This document shows positions 1 to 8,741 of a DNA stretch of 64,000 nucleotides, piece after piece (within the stretch, counting starts at the first letter, position 1; the number at the start of each line of letters is the position of its first letter). Made by a program: the position numbers and the translations under genes. The notes beneath the pieces were generated by a model, which was not told the origin of the DNA, did not search any database, and was given only the letters and a program-made list of their open reading frames with translations. Source of the DNA: Terriglobia bacterium (GTDB taxonomy: Bacteria > Acidobacteriota > Terriglobia > Bryobacterales > Bryobacteraceae); assembly GCA_021325175.1 (NCBI GenBank), contig JAJPHS010000145.1, positions 1 through 64,000 of the forward strand, in the 5' to 3' direction.

Positions 1-50
<50 letters not shown>

Positions 51-138
51 CATTTATCCTACCCGTAGCCGGCCGTTGGCGTCAAATTTATGCGGCAAGG
101 GGTCATTTCCTCGGCGGCGTAACGCCGCACTGAGCGGG

Positions 139-1476
139 TCATGCCGGAATCGTGTCCTGCGGCCTAAGTTTGACAATTTTCACGCGAACAATTCGATTGC
201 GATCCATTTCCTCCACAATAAACGTGCGGTTGCCGTAGGTCACCGATTCGCCCGGCGCGGGAATATAGCCGAGCCGGAATAATAAAAATCCGGCGAGCGT
301 TTCAAAGCCGGCGTCGCCCGGCAGTTCGATCCCATATTGCGTGGCGAGGTCGCGGATGTTGGTGCTGCCCTCCACTTCGATCACCGGCGCGCTGGCGGAG
401 GGAAGCGGCCGATGCACGTCGTGCTCATCGCCGATTTCACCGAAAATTTGCTCCAGCACGTCTTCAAACGTCACCAGGCCGGTAATGGTTCCGAACTCGT
501 CGACCACCATCGCCAGATGCGTGTGGCGCTTGCGGAACTCGCCGATGAGCTGCGTGAGCGGCTTGGTTTCGGGCACCACCAGCGGATCGCGCACGTAGCG
601 GCGCAGGCGGAAGGGACGCGCGGGCTGGCGCCGGTCGCCGGCGAGCTTGCGTTCCTGCCACGCCGCGATCAGATCCTTATAATGAACCACGCCGACGATG
701 TTTTCGGGCTTGCCGTGATAGACGGGCAGGCGTGAGTACTTGTGCTCGATGAACAGGCGCAGCAATTCGTCGAGCGTGGCCTCGAGGGGAACAGAAACGA
801 TATCGATGCGCGGCGTCATGATCTCGCGCGTGTTGACTTCCCCCAGTTCGAGGATGCGCTGGATTGCGTCTTCCTCGAACGCTTCGAGATACCCTTCAAT
901 GCGGCTGGATTCGATGATGAATTTCAGCTCTTCGGGCGAATGCCCGCCGGAAAGATGGCCACCGCGAAGACCGAGCGCGTGCGTGATCGCGGCGGCCGAG
1001 CGCTCCACTACATAGACGAACGGCTGCGTCAGGCGCAGAAACAAGAGCAGCGCCGGAGCCATGAGCAGGGCGACGCGATCCGCCTTTTCAATCGCAATAT
1101 TTTTGGGGACCACCTCGCCGACCACGACATGAAAGAAGCTGATGATCAGGAAGGCGACGGCGAAAGCGCCGCCGCGCCACCAGGGCTCGCTTCGCGCCGT
1201 GATCACCGGATGCAGGGCGGAGAGAAGCAGGCGATAGGCGGTGTCCTCGCCGGCCCATCCGAGTCCCAGGCTGGCCAGAGTCACGCCGACCTGAGTCGCG
1301 CTGAGCAGGCGGCTGGGATTGGCGAGCAGTCCCAGTGCCGCGCGCGCCGCCACGCTTCCCGATCCGGCGAGCTGGCTCAATCGCGACCGGCGCACGGAGA
1401 CGAGCGCCACTTCGGCCGCGGCAAAGAAGCCGTTCAGGGCGATGATCGCGAAGAGCAGGATCAGGCGAAGGGACAT
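139..1476 (-). CDS. CNNM/CBS-pair transporter-associated protein (CorC/TlyC hemolysin family)
   Basis: N-terminal membrane CNNM domain (NGFFAAAEVALVSVRRSRL), CBS region with TREIMTPR, C-terminal CorC_HlyC domain. Confidence 0.92.
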   Translation of the reverse strand: MSLRLILLFAIIALNGFFAAAEVALVSVRRSRLSQLAGSGSVAARAALGLLANPSRLLSATQVGVTLASLGLGWAGEDTAYRLLLSALHPVITARSEPWWRGGAFAVAFLIISFFHVVVGEVVPKNIAIEKADRVALLMAPALLLFLRLTQPFVYVVERSAAAITHALGLRGGHLSGGHSPEELKFIIESSRIEGYLEAFEEDAIQRILELGEVNTREIMTPRIDIVSVPLEATLDELLRLFIEHKYSRLPVYHGKPENIVGVVHYKDLIAAWQERKLAGDRRQPARPFRLRRYVRDPLVVPETKPLTQLIGEFRKRHTHLAMVVDEFGTITGLVTFEDVLEQIFGEIGDEHDVHRPLPSASAPVIEVEGSTNIRDLATQYGIELPGDAGFETLAGFLLFRLGYIPAPGESVTYGNRTFIVEEMDRNRIVRVKIVKLRPQDTIPA

Positions 1477-1546
1477 TTTTTAAACGCCGGGAGCCGGAAG
1501 TCAGGTCCTCCATTCAAGGCTTTCCGAATCGCTACAATCGAACTTC

Positions 1547-3766
1547 GTGCTCTTTTCCACTTCGCTCGAGCGAGCGATCAATCTGAGCATAGCCGTTTTG
1601 CTCCTCGCGCTCGCGGGGGCGGTGTATTGGTACGCCGTTCGCCCGCTGCCGCAAACCTCGGGTGATCTTATGGCTCCGGTTTCGGCGGCCGCGACCATTT
1701 CGCGCGACCGGCTCGGTGTCCCGCACATAGACGCGGCGGATTGGCGCGACGCGATTTTTCTTCAGGGCTACGTCACCGCGCAGGATCGGATGTGGCAGAT
1801 GGACGCGCTGCGCCGGCTGGCGGCGGGCGAGCTGGCGGAGGTGATCGGCACTCAGGCGCTGGAATCGGATGAGGAGGCGCGGCGGCTACGGCTGGAAAAT
1901 ATCGCCGAGGCCGCGGAGAAAAACATGCCGCCCGGCGATCGCGCGGTGATGGCGGCGTATGCGCGCGGCGTGAATTTTTATCTGGAAACTCATCGCGGGC
2001 GATTGCCGGTGGAGTTCACGCTTCTGGGCTATGATCCGCGGCCCTGGCGCATTCGTGATTCCCTGCTCGCCGGCTTGCACATGTATCGTACGCTGACGGC
2101 GAGCTGGCGCAATGAGGTCGCCAAGATGCACATGCTCGCCAAGGGCGATCGCGGAAAAGTCGAGTTTCTTTTTCCGCTTCGCGGCGGAGGCGAGGTGCAG
2201 CCGGGCTCTAATGCCTGGGCCCTTTCCGGCGCGCGCACCACCACCGGCAAGCCGATTCTGGCCAACGATCCTCATCTGGACTTTTCGATTCCATCCACCT
2301 GGTACATGGTTCATCTGAAGGCGACGGATCTGGACGTGACCGGAGTTTCGCTGCCGGGCATGCCGGGCGTGATCATCGGACACAACCGCCACGTCGCCTG
2401 GGGCGTCACCAATCTGCAAGCCGACGTGCAGGATCTCTATCGCGAGCAGATCGATCCGCGGAACGGCCGCTATGCGTTTCGCGGCCATATCGAGCAGGCC
2501 CGGCTGGAGCGCAACATGATCGGCGTCAAGGGCGCGAAACCGGTCGAGCTCGATGAATGGGTGACGCGGCATGGTCCGGTGTTTTTGCAAGACGGAGGAA
2601 GCCAGTACGCGCTGCGTTGGGCAGCCGCCGAGCAGGGCGGCTTTGAATTTCCCTTTCTGGATATCGATCGCGCGCGCGGCTGGGATGAATTCAAGGCGGC
2701 GCTCGCGCGCTTCCCCGGCCCGGCCCAGAATTTTGTCTACGCGGACATCGACGGCAACATCGGCTATCACGCGGCCGGGCGGCTGCCGCTCCGTCCGGCC
2801 GGTTGTGGGGGCGACGTTCCGGCCGATGGCGCCGCGGGTGAATGCGAATGGCAGGGATACATTCCCTTCGACGATCTGCCCCAGGCTTTTAATCCGCCGT
2901 CGGGCGTGATCGTAACGGCCAATCAGAATCCGTTCCCGCCCGATTACAAATATCCCTACAACGGGGATTTCGCGCCTTACTACCGGTCCAGCGAGATTCG
3001 CTGGGCGTTGGCCAAAAAGGATAAGTGGGCCGCGCGGGAGATGCTTGGAATCCAGAAAGACGTGTATTCCGCGTTCTCGGACTTTTTGGCGCGGCAGATT
3101 GTGGCGGCGTTCGACCGCAAAACGATTGGCCCGCGCGAAGCCGTGGACCTGCTGCGCCGATGGACGGGCCAGATGGAAAAAGGAACGGCGGCGCCGATGG
3201 TTGTGGCGCTGGCCTACGAGGAGCTGCGAAAGGCGGTGATCGCGCGCGCCGCACCGGGTGCGCCCGATGAATACACGTTTCCCATGGGACCGCCGGTAAT
3301 CGAAAAATTGCTGCGCGAGCGTCCGGCCGGATGGTTTCCGGACTATGACGAGTTGCTGCTCGATTGCGTCAAAAGAGGCGTCGCCGCCGGAGTGGAAGCG
3401 CAGGGATCGAAGCTCTCGCGCTGGGATTATGGCCAGTGGATGGAGTTGCGCATCGACCATCCCGTTCTGAGTCACTTGCCCGTGATCGGCAAATACTTCA
3501 ATATCGGCCCCGCGCCGATGAGCGGATCGGGCACGACCATCAAACAGACCACGCGCAGATTGGGCCCGTCGATGAGGATGGCCGTCGATCTGGCGGATCT
3601 GGACAATTCGTCCCAGAACATCACCATCGGCGAATCGGGACAGCCGCTGTCGCGCCACTACAAGGATCAGTGGAGCGCGTATTACGGAGCGACCTCGTTT
3701 CCCATGCAGTATGACAAGATCCAGGCCGAGCAGGTGTTGCGCGCGCGTCCTACTCGCTGGCCGTAA
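1547..3766 (+). CDS. penicillin acylase family protein (Ntn hydrolase)
   Basis: GSNAWALSGARTTTGKPILANDPHL motif with the predicted autocatalytic nucleophile Ser; N-terminal hydrophobic segment. Confidence 0.93.
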   Translation: MLFSTSLERAINLSIAVLLLALAGAVYWYAVRPLPQTSGDLMAPVSAAATISRDRLGVPHIDAADWRDAIFLQGYVTAQDRMWQMDALRRLAAGELAEVIGTQALESDEEARRLRLENIAEAAEKNMPPGDRAVMAAYARGVNFYLETHRGRLPVEFTLLGYDPRPWRIRDSLLAGLHMYRTLTASWRNEVAKMHMLAKGDRGKVEFLFPLRGGGEVQPGSNAWALSGARTTTGKPILANDPHLDFSIPSTWYMVHLKATDLDVTGVSLPGMPGVIIGHNRHVAWGVTNLQADVQDLYREQIDPRNGRYAFRGHIEQARLERNMIGVKGAKPVELDEWVTRHGPVFLQDGGSQYALRWAAAEQGGFEFPFLDIDRARGWDEFKAALARFPGPAQNFVYADIDGNIGYHAAGRLPLRPAGCGGDVPADGAAGECEWQGYIPFDDLPQAFNPPSGVIVTANQNPFPPDYKYPYNGDFAPYYRSSEIRWALAKKDKWAAREMLGIQKDVYSAFSDFLARQIVAAFDRKTIGPREAVDLLRRWTGQMEKGTAAPMVVALAYEELRKAVIARAAPGAPDEYTFPMGPPVIEKLLRERPAGWFPDYDELLLDCVKRGVAAGVEAQGSKLSRWDYGQWMELRIDHPVLSHLPVIGKYFNIGPAPMSGSGTTIKQTTRRLGPSMRMAVDLADLDNSSQNITIGESGQPLSRHYKDQWSAYYGATSFPMQYDKIQAEQVLRARPTRWP

Positions 3767-6700
3767 AGTAAGCGCAATCGGGATGATGGAACACCAGCGC
3801 GCTGACGCTCGCTTCCGGGTCCATCATGAAGCCGTCGGTGAGCTTCACCCCGATTTCGTCGGGATTGAGGAGCTTCCATAATCCGGCCTGATCCTCCAGA
3901 TTCGGGCACGCCGGATAGCCGAAGCTGTAGCGCTTGCCGCGATAGCGCGACGTGAACCGCTCCTGCATGGTCATCGCCGGCGGATCGGGAAAGCCCCAGT
4001 CCTCCCGGATGCGGCGATGCAGCCATTCCGCCGCCGCCTCCGCGGTTTCGATGGCGAGCGCTTGCAGGGCGTGGGCGAGCAGGAACTCGCCGCGTTGTTT
4101 GGCTTGCTCGGAATGCGAGCGCACGCACTCGCCTGCGGTGACGACAAACAGCGCCAGATGATCCCGCCGCCCTTCTTCCGGATCGAGAATATAGTCGCTG
4201 AGGCACAAGCCGTCGGATTTGGGCTGGCGTCCGAATTTGAACGTGTGGCGAGGGTTCGAGGCGCCGGGTTCGAAAAGATGAATCGAGTTGCCGTCGCGCT
4301 CGGCCTCAAAAAACTGCCAGACGGCGCGAATCTTCATGAAGGATTCGGCTTCGCGCTTCACCTGCTCGACCTGATGGAAGAGATCCAGCGCCTTGGGATC
4401 GCGCTCGGCCAATAATTTCTCGAAATTTCCCTTAAATCCGAGATGCCTGCCGTAGAGCATGAACGGATTGATGTACGTCCAGATTTCGCGCAGATTGGGG
4501 ACTTCGCGCACCCGCCGGTCCAGGTACGGCGCGGCGGGGATGGGAAGATCGGCGCGGACCTTGGGACTGCGGGCCGTGCCGCGATTGACCGGCGGGGCAG
4601 GCTCGGCGCGCGGCGCCTCCGCCGTCGAGAAGATGTGCGTGCTGATCGCGATTTCGCGCCGCTCCGGGTCCATCAGTTCGTTCATGATGCGCAGACCGGT
4701 CATGGCGTCTTTGGCGTAGAACGTCGCCGCGCCGTAGGCCGGGCCGATTCGAGTGGTGGTGAATTTTTCCGACAGCGCCGCGCCACCGACCAGCAGCGGA
4801 ACATCCACGCCATGATCCTTGAAATCCGACGCGGTGGTCACCATCTGATGCGCGCTCTTCACCAGCAGGCCGCTGAGCCCGATCGCATCGGGCCGGTACT
4901 CGCGCCAGGCTTGAATCAGATCCTCCGGCGGAACCTTAATCCCGAGATTAATCACCTGATAGCCGTTATTTGACAAAATAATTTCGACCAGGTTCTTGCC
5001 GATATCGTGAACGTCGCCCTTGACCGTGGCGAGAACAATTTTGCCGCGGGCCGACGTCTCCGATTTTTCCATGAACTGTTCGAGATAGCCGACCGCGGCT
5101 TTCATCGCCTCGGCCGATTGCAGCACTTCAGCGACAATCAGCTCATTGTTGTTGAACAACCGGCCGACCTCGGTCATTCCGGCCATCAGCGGACCGTTGA
5201 TGATGTCAAGCGGCGCCGCGCCTTCCTTGAGCTTCAAATCGAGATCCGCAATCAGGCCGTCTTTGGTGCCCTCGATGATGTAATTGGCCAGCCGCTCATC
5301 CAGCGGCAGCTCGGCCGCGCGTCTTTTCTCCTTCTTGCCGGCTTTCCGGAAATGCTCGGTGATGGCGGCGATGTGGAATTGATTGATCGCGATTTTCTGC
5401 TCGCGTGACTGCTGGCGCCAGTCTTCGGGAGCGGGAAGATCCGGAGGCGGCGTGTTGAACAGAAGATTTTCGGCCAGGCGGCGCTCTTCGACCGGAATCG
5501 AGGCGAAGCGCTCCAGTTTTTCCGCGTTGACGATCGCCAGGTCGAGCCCCGCTTTCGTCGCGTAATAGAGGAAAACCGAATTGACCACCTCGCGCGCGGC
5601 TGGCGGCAGCCCGAAGGAAATGTTGGAAACTCCCAAAATGGTCTTAACGTAGGGAATATTTTCCTTGATCAGGCGGATCGCCTCGATCGTTTCCACCGCG
5701 CCGCCGATGTAGTTTTCATCGCCGGTGGCGCACGGAAAGACCAGCGGGTCCAGGATGATATCTTCCGGGGGGATTCCGTATTTTTCCGTGAGAAGCCGCG
5801 TGCTGCGCCGCGCCACTTCGAGTTTGCGCTCCCGCGTGAAGGCCTGCGCCTGCTGCTTGTCCTCGTCGATCGTGCCCACCACCAGCGCCGCGCCGTACGC
5901 CTTGGCGATGGGGCACATCCGCTCGAATTTTTCCTCGCCATCCTCGAGATTGATCGAATTGATAATGCTTTTTCCCTGACACCACTGAAGCGCGCGTTCG
6001 ACCGCCTGCGGGTCCGTGGTGTCGATCATCACCGGAACCTTGATCTTCGGCATCAGCTTGGCATAGAACGGATCGATATCCTTCAGCTCTTCGCGATCCG
6101 AGGATTGCAGGCAGACGTCGATGATATGCGCGCCGTTTTTGACCTGCCAGCGCGCGATCTCGCTTGCTTCCTCCCATTTTTCCGCGGCGATCATCTGCTT
6201 AAACAGCCGCGATCCGATCACGTTGGTGCGCTCGCCCACGATCAGCGGGCGGTTCGAATCCTCGGCTTCAACCAGCTCGATCCCGGAAAAATACGTTTTA
6301 TGCGACGGCGGCGGCACGGGCCGCGGAGCTTTTCCTTCCGCCATCTCCGCGATGGCCTTGATGTGCGCGGGTGTGGTCCCGCAGCATCCGCCAACGATGT
6401 TCAGCCAGCCATGCTCGACGAATTTCGCAAGCTGCGCGGCCAGCGATTCCGGCGTTTCCAGATATTTGTCTTCCTCATTCGGCAAACCGGCGTTGGGATA
6501 ACAGGAAATTCGCGAGGGCGCCATCTGGGCGAGCGTGCGGATATGATCGGTCATCAGATCCGGACCGGTGGCGCAGTTCAGGCCGATCGAAAGCGGATTG
6601 GCGTGCGAAACCGAGGCGCAAAACGCATCGGCGGTCTGGCCGGCGAGCATCGCGCCGAACCGCTCGATGGTTCCCGAGATCATCAGCGGGATCGGCGCGC

Positions 6701-7247
6701 CAATTTCCCGCTCCAGCCGCTGGATGCCCAGGATCGCGGCTTTGATGTTGCGCGTATCGAAGGCGGTTTCCACCAGCAGCAGATCGGCGCCCCCCTCAAT
6801 CAATCCCTTGGCCTGCGCGTAGTAGCTCTCGGCCATTTGCGTCATGGTGACGTCGCCGCGCAGAGTGATCGATTTCGTAGTCGGCCCCATCGATCCGGCG
6901 ACGAATCGTGGCTTTGACGTGGTCGAAAACCGGTCCGCCGCCTGCCGCGCCAGTTTGGCGGCGAGAACGTTCAGCTCGTGCGTTTGCGATTCCAGGCCAA
7001 ACTCCGCCAGCACGATCGGCGAGCCCTGAAAGCTGTTGGTTTCGATAATATCGGCGCCCGCTTCTAGATAGGCGCAATGGATCGCGGTGATCCATTCCGG
7101 GTGCGTGCGCGAGAGAATCTCGCTGCAATTTTCCAGCTTCGATCCGCCGTAATCGGCGGCCGTGGGTTTGTATGCCTGAAGCATCGTGCCCATCGCGCCA
7201 TCGAGGATCAGAATGCGCGACGCCAGGGCATCGTAGAGTGCGTCCAT
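3750..7247 (-). CDS. metH: cobalamin-dependent methionine synthase
   Basis: All four modules readable: Hcy-binding (ILDGAMGTMLQ, GGCCGTTPAHI), pterin-binding, B12-binding (DVHDIGKN), AdoMet activation. ATG at 7247 is preferred over TTG at 7259. Confidence 0.97.
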   Translation of the reverse strand: MDALYDALASRILILDGAMGTMLQAYKPTAADYGGSKLENCSEILSRTHPEWITAIHCAYLEAGADIIETNSFQGSPIVLAEFGLESQTHELNVLAAKLARQAADRFSTTSKPRFVAGSMGPTTKSITLRGDVTMTQMAESYYAQAKGLIEGGADLLLVETAFDTRNIKAAILGIQRLEREIGAPIPLMISGTIERFGAMLAGQTADAFCASVSHANPLSIGLNCATGPDLMTDHIRTLAQMAPSRISCYPNAGLPNEEDKYLETPESLAAQLAKFVEHGWLNIVGGCCGTTPAHIKAIAEMAEGKAPRPVPPPSHKTYFSGIELVEAEDSNRPLIVGERTNVIGSRLFKQMIAAEKWEEASEIARWQVKNGAHIIDVCLQSSDREELKDIDPFYAKLMPKIKVPVMIDTTDPQAVERALQWCQGKSIINSINLEDGEEKFERMCPIAKAYGAALVVGTIDEDKQQAQAFTRERKLEVARRSTRLLTEKYGIPPEDIILDPLVFPCATGDENYIGGAVETIEAIRLIKENIPYVKTILGVSNISFGLPPAAREVVNSVFLYYATKAGLDLAIVNAEKLERFASIPVEERRLAENLLFNTPPPDLPAPEDWRQQSREQKIAINQFHIAAITEHFRKAGKKEKRRAAELPLDERLANYIIEGTKDGLIADLDLKLKEGAAPLDIINGPLMAGMTEVGRLFNNNELIVAEVLQSAEAMKAAVGYLEQFMEKSETSARGKIVLATVKGDVHDIGKNLVEIILSNNGYQVINLGIKVPPEDLIQAWREYRPDAIGLSGLLVKSAHQMVTTASDFKDHGVDVPLLVGGAALSEKFTTTRIGPAYGAATFYAKDAMTGLRIMNELMDPERREIAISTHIFSTAEAPRAEPAPPVNRGTARSPKVRADLPIPAAPYLDRRVREVPNLREIWTYINPFMLYGRHLGFKGNFEKLLAERDPKALDLFHQVEQVKREAESFMKIRAVWQFFEAERDGNSIHLFEPGASNPRHTFKFGRQPKSDGLCLSDYILDPEEGRRDHLALFVVTAGECVRSHSEQAKQRGEFLLAHALQALAIETAEAAAEWLHRRIREDWGFPDPPAMTMQERFTSRYRGKRYSFGYPACPNLEDQAGLWKLLNPDEIGVKLTDGFMMDPEASVSALVFHHPDCAYFTASE

Positions 7248-7257
7248 AAAGAAGCAC

Positions 7258-7310
7258 AAGCCTGGCGGCTTATGCCACGGATGGCCGAAGTGGCGTAAGC
7301 CGCCAAGCTT
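7258..7310. repeat. near-perfect 21-bp inverted repeat with 11-nt loop in the metH 5' leader
   Basis: AAGCCTGGCGGCTTATGCCAC (7258-7278) pairs with GTGGCGTAAGCCGCCAAGCTT (7290-7310), two mismatches. Confidence 0.9.
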
Positions 7311-7322
7311 GCGTGACTGCTT

Positions 7323-8021
7323 CTATTGTAACTGCTCCCGCGGCGCCTCTGAGTTGAAGCTGTATCCGAAGCCGCGAACGCTGCGAATGAACGCCGGCCC
7401 GCCTTCATTTTCGATCTTCTGCCGCAGCCGGAGAACGTAGACATCCACGGTGCGGTCCGTCACCGCGCGATCGTGCCCCCAGACGGCGTCCAGCAGTTGC
7501 TCCCGGCTGAAGACCACCCCGGGACGGCTCATGAGAAACTCGAGCAGCCGGAATTCGGTTGCCGTGAGAGAAACTTCCTGTCCGGCCAGATGCACGCGGC
7601 AGCGCGCCCGATCGAGCTCCAACCCGGCGCTTTTGAGCAGCTTGGAGATGGGCGCCTGACCGCGGAAGTGAACCTTGATCCGCGCGATCAGCTCGCGCAC
7701 AAAAAACGGTTTCACGATATAGTCGTTGGCGCCGAGCTCCAGACCCACGATGCGATCGGTTTCCGAGGCGCGCGCGGTCAGAAATATAACGGGCACGGCG
7801 GCCAGCTCCGAATCGGCGCGGATCGCCTTGCAAATCTCCAGACCGCTCGAATCGGGCAGCATAACATCCAGGATGATCAGGTCCGGCCGCTCGCGGCGGC
7901 ACAGATCCAGAGCGCCCTTGCCGGTTTGCAATCCGCTGACGGCGAACCCCTCTTTTTCAAGGTTGTACCGGATCAGAGAATACAGATCCTGGTCGTCCTC
8001 AATCAGCACAATCTTCTTCAT
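7323..8021 (-). CDS. OmpR/PhoB-family response regulator
   Basis: REC domain (IEDDQDLYSL, ILDVMLPDSSGLEI, K in NDYIVKPF) plus winged-helix trans_reg_C domain. Confidence 0.96.
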   Translation of the reverse strand: MKKIVLIEDDQDLYSLIRYNLEKEGFAVSGLQTGKGALDLCRRERPDLIILDVMLPDSSGLEICKAIRADSELAAVPVIFLTARASETDRIVGLELGANDYIVKPFFVRELIARIKVHFRGQAPISKLLKSAGLELDRARCRVHLAGQEVSLTATEFRLLEFLMSRPGVVFSREQLLDAVWGHDRAVTDRTVDVYVLRLRQKIENEGGPAFIRSVRGFGYSFNSEAPREQLQ

Positions 8022-8051
8022 AACTCTGTAGCCAGATTAACCGATGCGGCG

Positions 8052-8068
8052 TTACAAACAAATTACAA
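8052..8068 (-). promoter_or_regulatory. candidate OmpR/PhoB-family binding site: two TTGTAA direct hexamers with 11-bp period
   Basis: TTACAA at 8052-8057 and 8063-8068 (TTGTAA on the minus strand), 31-47 bp upstream of the response-regulator ATG. Confidence 0.4.
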
Positions 8069-8092
8069 TCCGGCGACGATCCCCTAACGACT

Positions 8093-8680
8093 TTAATGAT
8101 GATGAAACGGCAGATGGCGCTTCATAAACGCGCTGAAATCCGGCCAGAATTCCGGCATTAAATTCGCCAGCCCGGACCCCGCCACACTGGTGCCCCAGTT
8201 GGTCGCCGCCTCGTGCGCGGTGCGGCTTACCGGAGGATAATACGCATTCGAAAGCGCCGCGCTCATCGCCGTGCCGCCGACGTTGGCAAAGTTGAACGTA
8301 TCGCCGCCCGAATCCTTCCGGACGACGACCGAACGGCTGATCGCGTAACCGATGCGCGGCCACAGCTTGTGCGACGGCCCGCGCCGCACGTAGCGGGTGT
8401 CTTCATGAAAAGCCGAAGCGAGCAGGAAATCACCAAAGAAATTTTGCGTCGCGATGTCGGTGACCGAGGCGCCGAACCGCTTCGGATACGCGTTCCAATG
8501 ACGGCCGTACAGCGGAGCCGAGCGCGTCGCCTGCGAAACGGCCGCGTTAAACGCGCCGGCCCCGAGCGTGAAATAGGCGAATGTTTCGCGGGTGAAATGA
8601 TCCCACTTCTCCCCCACAGACGGGGGCGGCAGGGACGAAAATGTCTGCGAAGCATCCTGCGCCGGCAGAAAGAGCGGCAA
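8093..8680 (-). CDS. hypothetical protein, probably exported
   Basis: Long ORF with acceptable composition; in-frame hydrophobic residues upstream (RFRIIVVALGLPLFLPAQ) resemble a signal peptide; true start uncertain. Confidence 0.65.
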   Translation of the reverse strand: MPLFLPAQDASQTFSSLPPPSVGEKWDHFTRETFAYFTLGAGAFNAAVSQATRSAPLYGRHWNAYPKRFGASVTDIATQNFFGDFLLASAFHEDTRYVRRGPSHKLWPRIGYAISRSVVVRKDSGGDTFNFANVGGTAMSAALSNAYYPPVSRTAHEAATNWGTSVAGSGLANLMPEFWPDFSAFMKRHLPFHHH

Positions 8681-8741
8681 TCCCAGCGCGACAACAATGA
8701 TTCTAAACCTGATTTTCTAATTTTCTCACAGGCGCGCGAAT

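Noticed and set aside
1886-3658. 590-aa minus-strand ORF opposite penicillin acylase
   Set aside because: Antisense shadow; the plus frame carries the acylase motifs.
7248-7322. Cobalamin or SAM riboswitch upstream of metH
   Set aside because: The 75-nt gap holds one simple hairpin; no B12-box or SAM aptamer core visible.
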